Source: Porpolomopsis calyptriformis (lineage: Eukaryota; Basidiomycota; Agaricomycetes; Agaricales; Hygrophoraceae). From it: 64,000 bases of DNA. Both the position numbers and the translations under genes were made by a program. Positions 45,817 through 57,296 of the stretch are shown in pieces. Where the stretch lies: assembly GCA_951640195.1 (NCBI GenBank), contig OX621165.1, forward strand, positions 62,001 through 126,000, in the 5' to 3' direction. The notes under the pieces are model-generated. The model searched no databases, was not told the origin of the DNA, and saw only the letters and a list, made by a program, of their open reading frames with translations. Each line of letters starts with the position of its first letter. The stretch's first letter is position 1.

Positions 45817-47694
45817 ATGATGAAGTCGAACTACGCTCAAAATCAAGGCTCTAGTAACGCTCCGGCCAAGCTTGTCTCATCGATTCAGGAGTCTACAGCT
45901 GCTACTGGTCTTACTGACGATGACAACCCAGTGAAGAAGAAGAAAATGAAAAGGAGAAAAGTGAATCATGCCTGCTTGTACTGTCGCCGGAGCCATATGA
46001 CATGCGACGAGGGGAGACCTTGTCAACGCTGGTGAGCCCTTCTCTGCAGAGTACGAAGGAATAAAAAAACCAAAAACATTGTGTTCTTATATGTAGCATC
46101 AAGAGAGAAATCGGGCACCTTTGCCACGACGAACGGAAGCCGAAAGTTTCCGAGAGGCAGGCAGGGAGCGTACCAAGTAGTGGTCAGAATATCAAGGTAC
46201 CAAAGACCTATCCTGGTGAGCTTTTACCCTCTTTGAGCGCTTGGCGATCACTTCTGTTGATTCTCATACACCTATGACTCGGTAGCCAACACATACCGCG
46301 CAAATTCAGTTTCTATCCTTAACTCGGCCTGGCCCATGAGCGGCCCGCAAGGGACGTTCCTCTATCAACCCGAGACATTTGGGAACGAGTTCTCTGTGAA
46401 TGTCATCTCGTACGCTTCACTTTGTTTTGCAAAGCCCACCACTGACCATTTTTTCGGAAATCCATAGTGATTTTCTGGAAACCTTTGACGATGGTTCGTT
46501 TTTCACACAACAGGCAGCCACCGTCCCTTCTTCAATGATAACACCCCCTACGTTCTGTGATCCTCCACCAGCTGTGATGGATGGATACGTGCATCCCCCT
46601 CCCACTGGGGCGACGGAACCGGTTCCGCCGCCCTCTCAAGGCGAGCTGTCCCAGAAGTCTAATGAAGAACCGGCACCCGTTATTCTCCCAGCTGCCACCA
46701 AGAAGGAGCGATTTCTCCTCACTGCTGCAGATCAAGAATCGGGATCTCGCGACGAGCGTTTGAATCGGGTCATCCGTAGTAAATACGAGGCTGGTCTTCT
46801 GAAGCCGTATAACTATGTAAAGGGCTACCAACGATTGTCAAGATGGATGGACAGAAAGTAAAGTTATTTTGCGTATGCGGTCGTTATTTTTCCCGCCTGA
46901 CGTCTCCTTCTGCAAAGTGTTTCCCAGGCATCGAAGCAACAGGTCTTGCAACCCCTTTCCGTGTTGCGACCAAAGTTCAGAGTAAGACTTGTAACCTTTC
47001 TCTCATTTCGGTGCCGTTGACAACAATCTTAGGCTGTTGCGCAGTCATTGCGAGATTTGGTCGGTTCCATTCTTCAACGGACGTTCCAGCACTCCAAGAG
47101 ATGTTAACCTTTACAATGCAGGACCTCGTCTTCATCGAAGAGGCTTTTGAACGCCTACTGCTTGATTATGACCGTGTTTTTTCCGCGATGGGAGTCCCAG
47201 CATGCCTTTGGCGCCGGACTGGGGAGATATATAAAGGCAACCGCGAATTTACAGAATTGGTCGGAGTGGATGGACAGATGATGCGAGATGTATGCCCTTT
47301 CTCTCATCCTTGCATATTCGAATTTTGATCGGACCCGGAATTTAGGGACGACTATGCATTTACGAATTAATGGCTGAGGAATCCGCCGTAAATTATTGGG
47401 AGGTTCGTTTTTCCAGTTTACACATCCCTTTCGCAATGACCCATTTTGACGTAGAAATACGGTAATGTCGCATTCGATTCCAGCCAAAAAACCGTCCTCA
47501 CATCCTGCTCGTTACGCTACAAGCCCCTTCTTAACACCACAGGATGGTCCAGCCCCGCTCAGTCACGGAGTCACAAAACGCAGCCTGAGCAGCCCGGCGA
47601 GGAGGGTTTCGTCAACTGTTGTTTTTCGTTTACGATCCGTCGCGATAAATGGGGGATTCCAAGTATGATTGTAGGCAATTTCATCAAGTGCTGA
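45817..47694 (+). CDS. ERT1: Zn2Cys6 transcription factor with PAS domain, ERT1/RDS2 type
   Basis: Regulator of gluconeogenic and acetate/ethanol genes. The binuclear cluster is K-R-R-K-V-N-H-A-C-L-Y-C-R-R-S-H-M-T-C-D-E-G-R-P-C split by an intron before C-I-K-R-E-I-G-H-L-C-H-D-E, giving six cysteines. A Ser/Pro-rich middle follows. Next come K-P-Y-N-Y-V-K-G-Y, L-R-P-K-F-R and D-L-V-F-I-E-E-A-F-E-R-L-L-L, then the PAS part (A-C-L-W-R-R-T-G-E-I-Y-K-G-N-R-E-F) and the conserved end I-P-S-M-I-V-G-N-F-I-K-C-stop. Several introns interrupt the C-terminal half. Expected to be nuclear. Confidence 0.9.
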
Positions 47695-48465
47695 GCCCCA
47701 GTGAAAACACGTCAGTATAAAACGGGCTGTACTGATTCACAATAAACTTATCATAGACACTACGGGTAGTAAAATCAATGATAAGTAGTGATTTGATCAT
47801 CAATAAGGGTTGCAAGCAATACCTCGACGAGACCGCATGGGGACTTTATGAAAATGATGGGTGTGCGATCATTGTTCAGCAGAGCTTTGTGCTGCTGTTA
47901 CATAGTACGTACGCAAATACGCATAGCTCGAACGCAACGAGGTTTGCGACAAGAGTGAATAAGAATCGCAAGGCCCAAGAGAGTTGTCATCTATTACGTG
48001 CACTTTGGCTGGCTAAGTTGGTGGGGCACTCGTAATGGCTGCACTATTGGCTGGAATTACCTGTTCTATCTGGTGGAGGATTGGTGTCTCGTCCCTCTAG
48101 AACCAAAAACATCCATGTCCTCGGCCTTGCCTCTGAGCTGTCTCTACGAGAGTCGGTATTCTTGGTGAAACACATCAACACAGTCATCTGCTTCTGTTAT
48201 TATCCCAACAGAGCACCGTTCATGAGTGAACACACATCATAATTTATTGCAATGCCAGGAAACACAGTCCTCATGTTTGGAATATCTGCTTAATTATCGC
48301 CCACATCTCTATCCTTCCCACCAAAGTGTCAACCCAATCATCCGATTTGAATCCAAGGAACCTGTCATGCCCTCGTTGCAGTGCCAAGGTAGTCCATCAG
48401 AATTTGTCGTCTTGCAGCAATAGGTATGTTGGCAGGAGGTACATTCAAACCAAGTGCAACAAGTG
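47695..48465. other. Intergenic stretch, perhaps part of a small cysteine-rich frame
   Basis: About 770 bp with no confident gene. A plus-strand frame starting near 48326 encodes C-P-R-C ... C-N-K-C and could be a GRF-like zinc ribbon, but it overlaps the minus-strand gene at 48466 and lacks other support. Confidence 0.3.
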
Positions 48466-48965
48466 TCACATTACAACTGGCAGCTGCAGGGACAATATTT
48501 GTGAGCACGGAAAATGTCTTAAATGGGCAGCAAGCACACCTGAAGTGTTTGAAAGTTCCTTCTTCATGGTGGGCATTGGAGGTACAACAATAACACCTTG
48601 GGGGTAAAGAAGGGGGTTGTCAGCAGAGGCAGTGGAATTGTAGAGCTGCTGAGGGACACGGTTCATCCTACAATAATGCAAATGAGTTTTACAATAATGG
48701 CACCAGCAATGAGATTCACATACATGGCACTCACATTGTTAACTGCATTCGTGAGCTGCTGTAGATGATTAATGATCTGATTCGATTGGTTTACGAGGTG
48801 TTCAAGTTGTGCTTGGATTGCGGGACCTGGAGCATTTCCTAGGAGAGCGAGTTCCTGGAAAGCGCCTTGCAGGTTTTGATTGAGATTGTGGAAGTTGGGC
48901 TGTTGGCCAATAACTGGGGGTGGAAGTGGTGCAATAGGTGGGATGGGCTGAAAGGGCAAGGCCAT
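48466..48965 (-). CDS. Small proline-rich, coiled-coil hypothetical protein
   Basis: Starts M-A-L-P-F-Q-P-I-P-P-I-A-P-L-P-P-P, then a helical Gln/Asn-rich segment (F-H-N-L-N-Q-N-L-Q-G, Q-L-E-H-L-V-N-Q-S-N-Q). A gtgagt intron follows, and the next exon has N-P-L-L-Y-P-Q-G-V and P-P-M-P-T-M-K-K-E-L. Agaricomycete genomes hold many proteins of this plan; the function is unknown. The 3' end is uncertain, since another intron after S-N-T-S-G could exist. It is divergent from APC10 across 84 bp. Confidence 0.5.
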
Positions 48966-49049
48966 TATGTTACAGCCAGTGGCAGAGTTTAATCTGAAAG
49001 TCGTCTAAGTGTGACGTGACATGCGGCTCACAAACTTTGTCACCTGGCG

Positions 49050-49796
49050 ATGGATTTGCCCGACATTGGACATTTGGGAAAGTGGTCGGTGTCTTCCTTC
49101 AAGTTTGGATTTGGCGCGGAATGTCTTCAAGACGGTGATTCGGAAACGTTTTGGCAGTAGGTCATACACGGACCGGTTGGAATGTTTGAAGTTTTGTTTT
49201 GATCCATTCATCAAAAAAAGCTCCGACGGACCTCAGCCTCATTTCATTACCATCGAGTTCCCTAGGAAAGCGGTCATCCAAGTTCGTCCTTTCCACAACC
49301 GCGTCCCAGACCACTGCTCACTTATACAAAATTTCTCAGAAAATCAGTATTCATCTTAGTTTCCCTCAAGATGATTCGTATACTCCATCCGCTCTATCTA
49401 TACGCGCCGGTACAGGCCCTAGTGATCTCCAGGACGTACGTGCAATCACCTTAGAAAAGCCAGACGGCTGGGTTACCTTTGACGTATCTTCCGAACCTGA
49501 CGAGGATGGAGAAAGCTTGTGAGTAAGTTTTTGATGTGACATGCTTGAACCAACATTTCTACGCAGTAAACCGGTGTATGCATACGTTTTACAAATCATC
49601 ATTATGGCAAATCATATGAGCGGCAAAGACACCCACATTCGTGGTGTTCGCATTTTGGGATCCCCCGGGTACGTCCGCACACTACCCATAATTTTTGACT
49701 CACATACTCAGCGAACTCTACAGGGAATCTGCTGCCGATGATGATCCTTTCTTTTTCGTGTCGGACAAGTACAAGTTATACGAAACAATCCGCTAA
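49050..49796 (+). CDS. APC10: Anaphase-promoting complex subunit 10 (DOC1)
   Basis: Subunit of the APC/C ubiquitin ligase that helps bind D-box substrates. DOC domain over four exons: D-I-G-H-L-G-K-W-S-V-S-S-F-K-F-G, S-E-T-F-W, S-D-G-P-Q-P-H-F-I-T-I-E-F-P. Then I-H-L-S-F-P-Q-D-D-S-Y-T-P-S, R-A-G-T-G-P-S-D-L-Q-D-V, L-E-K-P-D-G-W-V, H-I-R-G-V-R-I-L-G, and a C-terminal tail K-L-Y-E-T-I-R. The tail ends in the conserved I-R, which in the family contacts the APC3/Cdc27 TPR groove. ATG 49050 gives a short N terminus, starting just before the domain. Confidence 0.93.
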
Positions 49797-50091
49797 ACCT
49801 TCAAGTCTTCGTTGTGTGCCTACGTACCCAGGGAAAAAGTTACCTGTTGATCGAGCAGGGACATATCCTACTTGATTTTATTCGACTACTCAAACATTGA
49901 TGCCTCGGTGGAAACCTTTCCCGACCGAATGTGTTGTGACCATCAGAGCTCGCCTTTCAATACATAACACCAGTCAGATTATAATGTCAGGTCGGAATTA
50001 TCGCCCTCGATTCACACGCATGCTATCGGAATAGAATCAAAGCATTGAGCTTGTTGCCACTCTCAAGTGACCACTGCTGGTATTCCGTGAT

Positions 50092-51982
50092 CTATCCTAG
50101 CAAGTCACCGAAACCAGACAACTCGGGTCCTCCAGATTCCTGGGTGCAGAGATATGAGCGAAAAAAGAGAAATAAATAAAAGGTGCCATGAGCCACATAC
50201 CCGCATGCCGATCTCCCAGTCTAGATCAAAGTAATGCACATTAGCCTGTTATATGCAAGACAAACGAGAAAAACTGAGGACGCACAGCCATAAATAATAG
50301 TGACGGCCATGAGAATACCAGTGCCACTGCCGATAGCACCGAGAAGATCAGCCGCTACTGATAAGAGACCGAGGAGGGCCCCTCCGAATGCAGCGGCTGT
50401 CGGGATAACACGTTTCAGTTCCTTGTACATCGATCCTTCGCGATGTCCAGCCATAACCTAGAGAGAACGTTAGAAAATATGAGGAAGAGCGATAAGCCGG
50501 GTAAACGTGCCATTTGTTGCTCTTTCAGCTGTCTCGCAATGTCCCTTGGTCCACTACCCGAAACTTCGATCCAAGTTTTGGAAAAGAGAGCACAGGTGGA
50601 CAGCATGAATGTGATGTAGATGGCGGTATGGACGGGATCCAGTATGGCTTCCCTCATGGTATGCGGGGGGGACATGTAGTATGCGACGCCAGAGGTTGCA
50701 GCAAGTTGGGGGGAGTCTTCAAGGGGCTGGGTAAAAAAGTGTGGTGAGAGCTATGACCGATTATAAACAGCAAATAGACACTCACCTCCCACACACCCAA
50801 AAGTCTCACAAAGAAGTTATCGGGAAAACGCGAAGCAAGCATCTGGGAGATGATAAAGACGTTGGAGGTGAGAGCCGACTCGAGCATAATCGGCATATTC
50901 GAGGTATAGAAAAGCTTAACGGGGTATGAACCACGCTGGCCACGAAAGCGATTTGATTTTACTGGTATCTCCAGGCGAAAGCCTTGGAGATAAATTACGA
51001 CGACGAAAATTAAGATGGTCGCGATGAGGTTCATGACGTTTGGGAGCCGCTCTCGCCAAAATGCTTCTGTGAGCGCACGACTTTTGTCGTTCCAGGTGAA
51101 GAGAAGGTGGAAGAGGGCGACTATGGCGCCCTCAAACTCAGGGCCACGGCCGGTGTTGACGGTTGTAGGCGAGAACGCTTTCCACACGATGGATTCACAG
51201 ATGTTGGTGGCGATAAAGAGAGAGATACCAGAACCTAGGCCGTAGCCTTTTTGAAGAAGCTCGTCCAGCAGAATTACGATAAGCGAGGCAGAGACAAGCT
51301 GAATGATAAGGAGGAGACAGACGCCAGCACCAAGATCCCGAGGTTGACCATAAAGGCCGGTGAGAACACAAACGGTAGCTTGGCCCAAAGAGATGATAAG
51401 TGCAAACACTGTAGTGAGTGACACGTCAGAAAAAGTAGGGAGATGACGTGGTCAACTGAACCTCATTCCCGGAGAAACTCGAGTGGGAATAGAGGATAGC
51501 GGTCAAGAGACTACTTACATTTTTGTGCGCCGCTGAATAGAGCGCGATCTTCTTTCAGAGCGAAATCCACATCTATCAAGTTCGCACCAGCCAACAGTTG
51601 CATGATCGTTCCACTCGTGACAATCGGGGTTATTCCAAGCTCCATTAAAGTTCCACGATTAGAGGCGAGGATGACCCGCATCCAATAGAGAGGATCGGAC
51701 GAGTCTGACGACATAATTCCGTAGAGAGGAACTTGGGAGCATACCAAGAAAATGAGAAGGGTGACGGCTGTCCATAACACTTTCTGGTTGAAGGGAACCT
51801 TTTTCAAAACGAAATTTTCAGCCTCGAAAATACGGAGAGGAAAAGATTTGATAGCTCACTTTCCGGTCTGGTGAGGAAACCTCTGGAAGGATTGGAAGGA
51901 ATGGTCGGACGAGATTCAAAAACCGGACTGAAAATGGAATCGTGAATAAGTTCCTTCTGAGATTCGATAGGAAGACAGACAT
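50092..51982 (-). CDS. SEC61: Sec61 alpha, ER translocon channel subunit
   Basis: Pore-forming subunit of the ER protein translocation channel. [11 protein letters not shown] is followed by [36 protein letters not shown] and [33 protein letters not shown] is the ribosome-facing loop, and I-I-Y-G-Y-W-E-I-G-M-R comes near the end. Ten membrane helices are expected. Six or more exons; the last intron uses gtgcgt to tctag before the tyrosine of Y-W-E. The N terminus ([10 protein letters not shown]) is longer than usual, so a different short first exon is possible. Confidence 0.92.
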
Positions 51983-52172
51983 CCGCTCATTTTTGAGGAT
52001 AGCAAGGTTGACTGAGCAAGTCAAGGTCGTTTCGGTTTAGCCAGACGTGGCGTCTGGGTTTGAATTGGTTATGTATTTGGAAGTCATTCACAAGCCTGCA
52101 GGCTTTTGTTGATTGAAGACGATATCTTGAAGCGATATCTTGAAGCGATATCTTACTGACTAGGTTCTTTCA

Positions 52173-52983
52173 ATGACATCGAAGCCATACACACCTCCTC
52201 CCAAGCTCGTCTTTGTTTATCTCCCAGTCGGATTGATATACAGCTTACCTCTCTTTCAGGTATCTGAACGACTTCAGTAAAGCGCTCGCGAGCGAAGTCC
52301 GTATCCTGCTTGCAGAGGTAGGGAAGCTCAGAGATGAGCGGCGCGCCTTACAATAGTGCGTTCCCATCATTCACATCATCATATACTCGCATTCATCTCC
52401 CTCTACACAGCGAAATTGCAGAACTCATGAGCGTCAAATCCAAACATGGCGCAGGTGGAGAGTATGCTCCCGAATGGCGGCCCAAAGTGAGACGTATACC
52501 GATCGGACGAATCCCGTTAATTTTACCCCCAAAGTCTTTCACAGCCTGAGGATCCTCCGCCTGAGCCGCCTGCGCCGTCCGCAGAGCAGGGTCCCCCTCC
52601 TTCTGCTAGACCAGCGTGGAGGACGGTACACAAGAGGGCGGAAAGGAAAGACCGAGCCCTGGGAAAGAGACCTGCTGCTGTTACTTCTGGACCACCCGCC
52701 ACTCCTGTACCTGAATCACCACGACCCAATCTGCCTGCTTGGGCTCAGTGGAGACGTGCGTAGTAACCCAACCATCGGCTACGTACCGTGTTTCTGAGCA
52801 CAGTATTTTAGCCAATCCTTTGTTGACGCCAGCACCCGTGGCAGCGATCGCAGCTGCTCCACCTGAATCACCCCCTCATAAATCCGGCTTATTCGGTGCG
52901 TCCTTTATATTCAAGGCTTTTTTCCTAATCATCCACTTGACCTCTCGGCTGAGACAGGCCCACCAACCCCACCTCCGAAGTAA
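52173..52983 (+). CDS. Small coiled-coil and proline-rich fungal protein
   Basis: Reads F-S-K-A-L-A-S-E-V-R-I-L-L-A-E-V-G-K-L, then across a gtgcgt intron Y-E-I-A-E-L-M-S-V-K-S-K-H-G-A-G-G-E-Y. Pro/Ser-rich exons follow, ending G-P-P-T-P-P-P-K. The helical part could form a coiled coil. I do not recognise a named family. The ATG at 52173 and the first splice are tentative; the internal junctions are consistent. It converges on the SURF6 gene, with a pair of hairpins between the two. Confidence 0.5.
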
Positions 52984-53225
52984 CCGATCGATTACCCCCC
53001 CCGGAGCCTTGATGCTTGAGATGTCTTCAAGTAGTCCTATCACTTAATATTCGCAACTAGATGTGAGCGATCTCACATGTTGCCAGCATGTACACTTTAT
53101 CTTGAACTCCGCTTCATCTGTAATCAACTTGATAACCTCAACGAGGATGACCAGGACGAATAGTATATAAATTACACCCGCGTATAATCAGTGATCCGTC
53201 AACGCTGGATTCAGCGATGTTGAAA

Positions 53226-53271
53226 TCAGCAGTCTCCTGCTGAAAATCAGCGATCAGCGAGGATCGCTGAT
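53226..53271. terminator. Two adjacent hairpins between convergent genes
   Basis: tcagcag-tctc-ctgctga (53226-53243) and atcagcgatc-agcgag-gatcgctgat (53246-53271) are perfect inverted repeats with small loops. They sit in the 340 bp between two converging 3' ends. They could act in 3' end formation or be the ends of a tiny MITE; the call as terminator is tentative. Confidence 0.35.
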
Positions 53272-53323
53272 ATCTAGCGAATTTACTTCCCACAGTGTAC
53301 GTAGCATAAGGTCAAGATCCGTA

Positions 53324-54604
53324 TCATCGACTAGCTTTATTTTTCGGTCTCCCAAACGATTTGCCCTCGAAGCCCGGTCTTGCCTTACCTTTCGACTTTC
53401 CAACTCCTTTTCGCTTGTTGTTCTTTCTCTCATTTCGCATAGCGATGTTGTCGGTCCTTTTCTTTTGCTTTGCAGCCATTGACGCCACAACTTGTTCTTT
53501 CCGCTCTTCCCTGTATCAACACATATTCAGTAAGGGTCCTAAACCAACAGAAGGACTTCCACGAGACACACCAAGCTTTTCTCCCCTTACCCTTCTCCTT
53601 CTCCTTCCTCTTCGATGCTTTCTTCAACCGAGCCTCGTCGTCTCTTATCTTCACTCCTTCCAACCGTGCCTCGGCCTTCTCCCATTTATCCTGTTCTTCG
53701 ATGAATTTCCGCTTATCATCAGGCATGGCAGCTAGTCTCTCTTTACGCGCGGCGAGCTGCTCGAGGGCTTGCGAAGGATTCGACGATGTTTTCAACCGTC
53801 GAGCTTTCTTGTTAGGAGAGCCGCCGGCCAGGGTGGGGAACGTCACGTTGGTTAGGGAAGAGGGTCTGCCTAGAGATGATGGATTAGATGCTTGGAGTTG
53901 ATCGGGCACGAGTAGCTCTGGCTGGGAGACAGAATTGGTTAGCGAGATGTGTCAGGAATATCGAGGCGGCCAGAAAAGGCTTCCCGAGAGTGTGATATAT
54001 ACCTTGGGCTGCGGTCCTTTCTCTCTCGTGTTTTTACCCCGACGATCTTTCCCCTTCCCCTGGTCCTTCCTACCCTCCTCCCTCAAAATTCTCTCTTTTG
54101 TCGCTTTTCGCCGTTTCTCTCGCAGCGCGGCTCGCCGCCTTCTTCCCTCCTCGATCAAATCGTCCTTGCAAGTCACCGCCTCACCGTCTCGACGATTGGG
54201 GCGGCGACCTTCCCGTAGGGCTGCCATACGAGCATGTAACTTTTTACGGAGTGCTTGTATACCGCCAGGGGTGTGCATTGGGGTGATATCGTGGTCCGAA
54301 TGTTCACCTTGAAGGGACGTGCCGTCTTGTTTCCGGAGTAAACTGTCATCTTGGATATTCATAACGGTCTTGCGCTGTGCCGGATCGAGCTACATGGTCA
54401 TAAATGGTTGGTTTCGCGAAGATAAAAAGAGTCGAACGGGGTACTGACCTTTTCCCTCCTCGCGTTTTGCTGAGATATACGTACCGGTTCCTCAGTTGGT
54501 TCTTGAGCTAGATAGTGTTTTGGCGGAATTAGTCTCGACAAAGTCTCAAATGTATCGTTATGCTTCTCCAATGATCGTTGGAGCTCTGCCGCTGAGGTTG
54601 ACAT
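53324..54604 (-). CDS. RRP14: SURF6/RRP14 ribosome biogenesis protein
   Basis: Nucleolar RNA-associated protein for 40S and 60S assembly. Lysine/arginine/glutamate-rich throughout. N-terminal motif L-I-P-P-K-H-Y-L; middle G-G-I-Q-A-L-R-K-K-L-H-A-R-M. C-terminal SURF6 domain: W-E-K-A-E-A-R-L-E-G-V-K-I-R-D-D, L-K-K-A-S-K-R-K-E-K-E-K-G-K, W then A-A-K-Q-K-K-R, I-A-M-R-N-E-R-K and A-R-P-G-F-E-G-K. About five exons, start at 54604, stop at 53324. The end of the conserved block matches the family, and the gene looks complete. Confidence 0.88.
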
Positions 54605-54827
54605 GGTGGAGGAGAGAACAAGTGCCGAGCTTCGATGCTTAGTAATAAGTCACGACCAAATATGGTCACATGACCCAACGGTAAGTGACGCCATCGGGAA
54701 ATCAATGAAAAGTTACCTTGCTCGACAAGATGTACTTGACAGGTCACAATGAGGCCAGATTTTGTCTTTTCAGTTAATTATGGATCAACATATTATATAA
54801 TATATAATTTATGGGTTACTGACTAAT

Positions 54828-54871
54828 GGGTGCCAGTCCGTAAGATTAAATATAATCCAGAATAAACATTT
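54828..54871 (+). repeat. Left terminal inverted repeat
   Basis: Begins gggtgccagtccgtaag. Partner at 59274-59317 on the opposite strand; mismatches at positions 13, 31 and 40. Confidence 0.88.
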
Positions 54872-55027
54872 GACCAAATTTGACCTTTCACATGGCACTG
54901 CTGTCATTTATTCAACACAGATTAATCAGGTCAGAAAACCGTAAGCCCTAAATAAAATAAATATATAAACAATTTACTTCCAGATGCCTTATCTGGACCA
55001 CTAGCGTATCCACCCATTGCACTGTCG

Positions 55028-56573
55028 ATGAATACTTCTGGCCTCATTTCCAGCCAATTGGCTGAAGAGGAGATGGATGATGATGACTGGCTGGTCATCT
55101 TATCCCTTCTCATCCCATTCCTGGGTGCTGAAATCTACTGCCAGACCCGTGCACATCGACGCAGCCAAAACCGACACAGTCTCACCTACCCACTCCTCCT
55201 CCCCAATCCTCGCTGTAACACCTCATGGCAACGACTCCTGGACAGTTGTAATGATCATGGTTTCATCACCACGATGGGGTTTGACATTGCAACTTTCAAT
55301 TACATCCTCGACAGTGGTTTCTGAGGGATATGGGATACCTTTTCAGTCCACTGTGTAGACGTGAACCTATCATGAATCTGAAATTTGAGACTTGAGATTG
55401 AGCACGCTGAGGCTGTCTCTCATGAATGTCGAGCAGATTCTAGCTGATCACGTGTAATCTGGTATATATACTGGGAACAACAGTATTGGGTAAGTCTAAT
55501 ACTATGATGTTTTAGTCAAGTGGTCTTGACTGTTATCTGAATGCATACGTTCCCAGTGCAATTTCTAACAGAACCCCACTGGGAGACCTCATCCTGGGCA
55601 ATGTTCATTGGATGCTGAGGGGGGTTTGGGTCTTGTTCTCCACTACTTGTCATCCACAATGTCCAAAACCAGCCTGCAAGAAATTTTTGCCCTTATCCCC
55701 TTAACTGTGGGATGATACATCAATTTTGGCCTCAAGATCCTTCTCAATGTCTTGAAAGGTATCCCAGATACTGCAATAAGGTGGCCAACAGGTGACAAAT
55801 TCACCCAACTCAATGCTCTCATCATCCACCATCATCTGCTTCTCACTGGCGCATTTGCAAGCATCGACGGACTCAACTTACCTCTCCAGACGTCAGCAGA
55901 TGAAGACATTGAAAATGCGACTTACAATGGATGGTTATGAGCTCACTTTGTGAGCTCTGTTTTAGTATTTTCACCTGAAGGTAACATTTCTTTTGCATGC
56001 TTAAGCTTACTAACCTAACCAACAGGTTTAATCATTGCCGCAAATCTCAATGCCCCTGGCAGCTGGCATGATGCCCATGTTGCTAGGCCTATCTACTTCA
56101 AATTGTGTGACCACACCCCTCCCGACTACTACCTCGTTGCTGACACCGCTTTCCTGCAAGGTGCCGATGCTGTGGGTGGATGCATCCAAGCACCACTCAA
56201 GGCTGGCCAATTTCTGCAAGGCACTCAAGAGGACATTGAGCATCGGATGGCGTTTGATTGCCAGCTCTTGTCATATCGTCAAACTGCTGAGTGGGGGAAT
56301 AGGGTGATTAAGGCATGTTGGGGGCAGCTCCGAGTGCCACTTGAGGTGAAGCACAAGGAGCGGCGAGGGGATCTGTTAGAGATATGCATGCGCAGACACT
56401 GCTTGCACACCCGCCGAGTTAGTCTCAATCAAATACAGACCGTCTATGAGCCTCATTGGCTCATCGCTAGTGTGGACGGTACCACATTCGCTAACTTCAA
56501 CAACCTGCTTTTTGCAGACCAACACTCCAACAATCACATTGAATGGTTTCATACAGTAGCTATTTATGAGTAG
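55028..56573 (+). pseudogene. DDE transposase relic (PIF/Harbinger, DDE_Tnp_4 type)
   Basis: Recognisable order: F-N-Y-I-L-D-S-G-F, R-W-P-T-G-D-K-F, G-A-F-A-S-I-D-G-L-N-L-P (first Asp), N-A-T-Y-N-G-W-L, N-A-P-G-S-W-H-D-A (second Asp region), A-D-T-A-F, L-S-Y-R-Q-T-A-E-W-G and G-Q-L-R-V-P-L. In-frame TGA codons at 55322-55324, 55713-55715 and 55938-55940 stand where the family has arginine or another residue. At least one intron (gtaaca to caacag, near 55980-56026) is intact. The protein could not be made from this copy. Confidence 0.8.
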
Positions 56574-57296
56574 GTATACCTAATGTAAAGACTGGCTATA
56601 GTTGGCACAACATGGATACCTAAGAAAAAAAAAGCGAATGTACAAAAGAAATGACAGCGCTGTGCTGTGTTGGATCAGATATCCATTGCGTCAGTGGCAG
56701 GGCTTGCAGTCGGCTCAGCTACCTCTTTGTTGATGGTCCTGAAGGCCGTAGCTAGGGAAGGGAGGGTACTGAGACTCGAAGTCGTACTTGGGGGGGGTAT
56801 GGTGTGGCAGGCTCTGTGATTCTCCTTGGTGCTTGTACCTGAGATGTCAGTGTCTGTTGATGCGATGTGGAGCCATCTGAGCTCTGGGATCTGCCCCGAG
56901 AGAAGATGGGAGGCACAATAGAAAGGAGCTATAAAAGAAATCGTGAAAATTGAAGAAATAGAAGAAATCAAAAAGTTGGAGCACTCTCTAGAGTGCTAGA
57001 GGCAGTCGAAGAGGCTCAAACATGAAGGACTAGATGTGGGACGATGGAATCTATCTTCCTTCTCTATGATACAAACATATCTACAAGTAAATATATCTGT
57101 GAAAACAAAGATCCCTTTATATGCTATATAGTAAAGGGATGAGACTTCTGAATGAAGCCACCAGTGAAAGGGTCGATGGAAACGATGAGGATCTACACAA
57201 TGGATGTCTGGCTATCAGATGCATCCTTTGATATGAGCTGTGATCGCGAATCGAAGGATCGAAGAATTCGAAGAAATTTGCAGAAATCTGAAGCAT
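56574..57296. other. Element interior without assigned gene
   Basis: Between the transposase relic and the SANT relic. A minus-strand frame at 56675-56971 is Ser/Thr-rich and may be an unaligned tail of ORF2; I cannot support more. Confidence 0.3.

Noticed and set aside
48326..48607. Plus-strand cysteine-rich frame (C-P-R-C, C-N-K-C), GRF-like
   Set aside because: Overlaps the minus-strand gene, no credible start or splice partners; kept only as a note in the intergenic entry.
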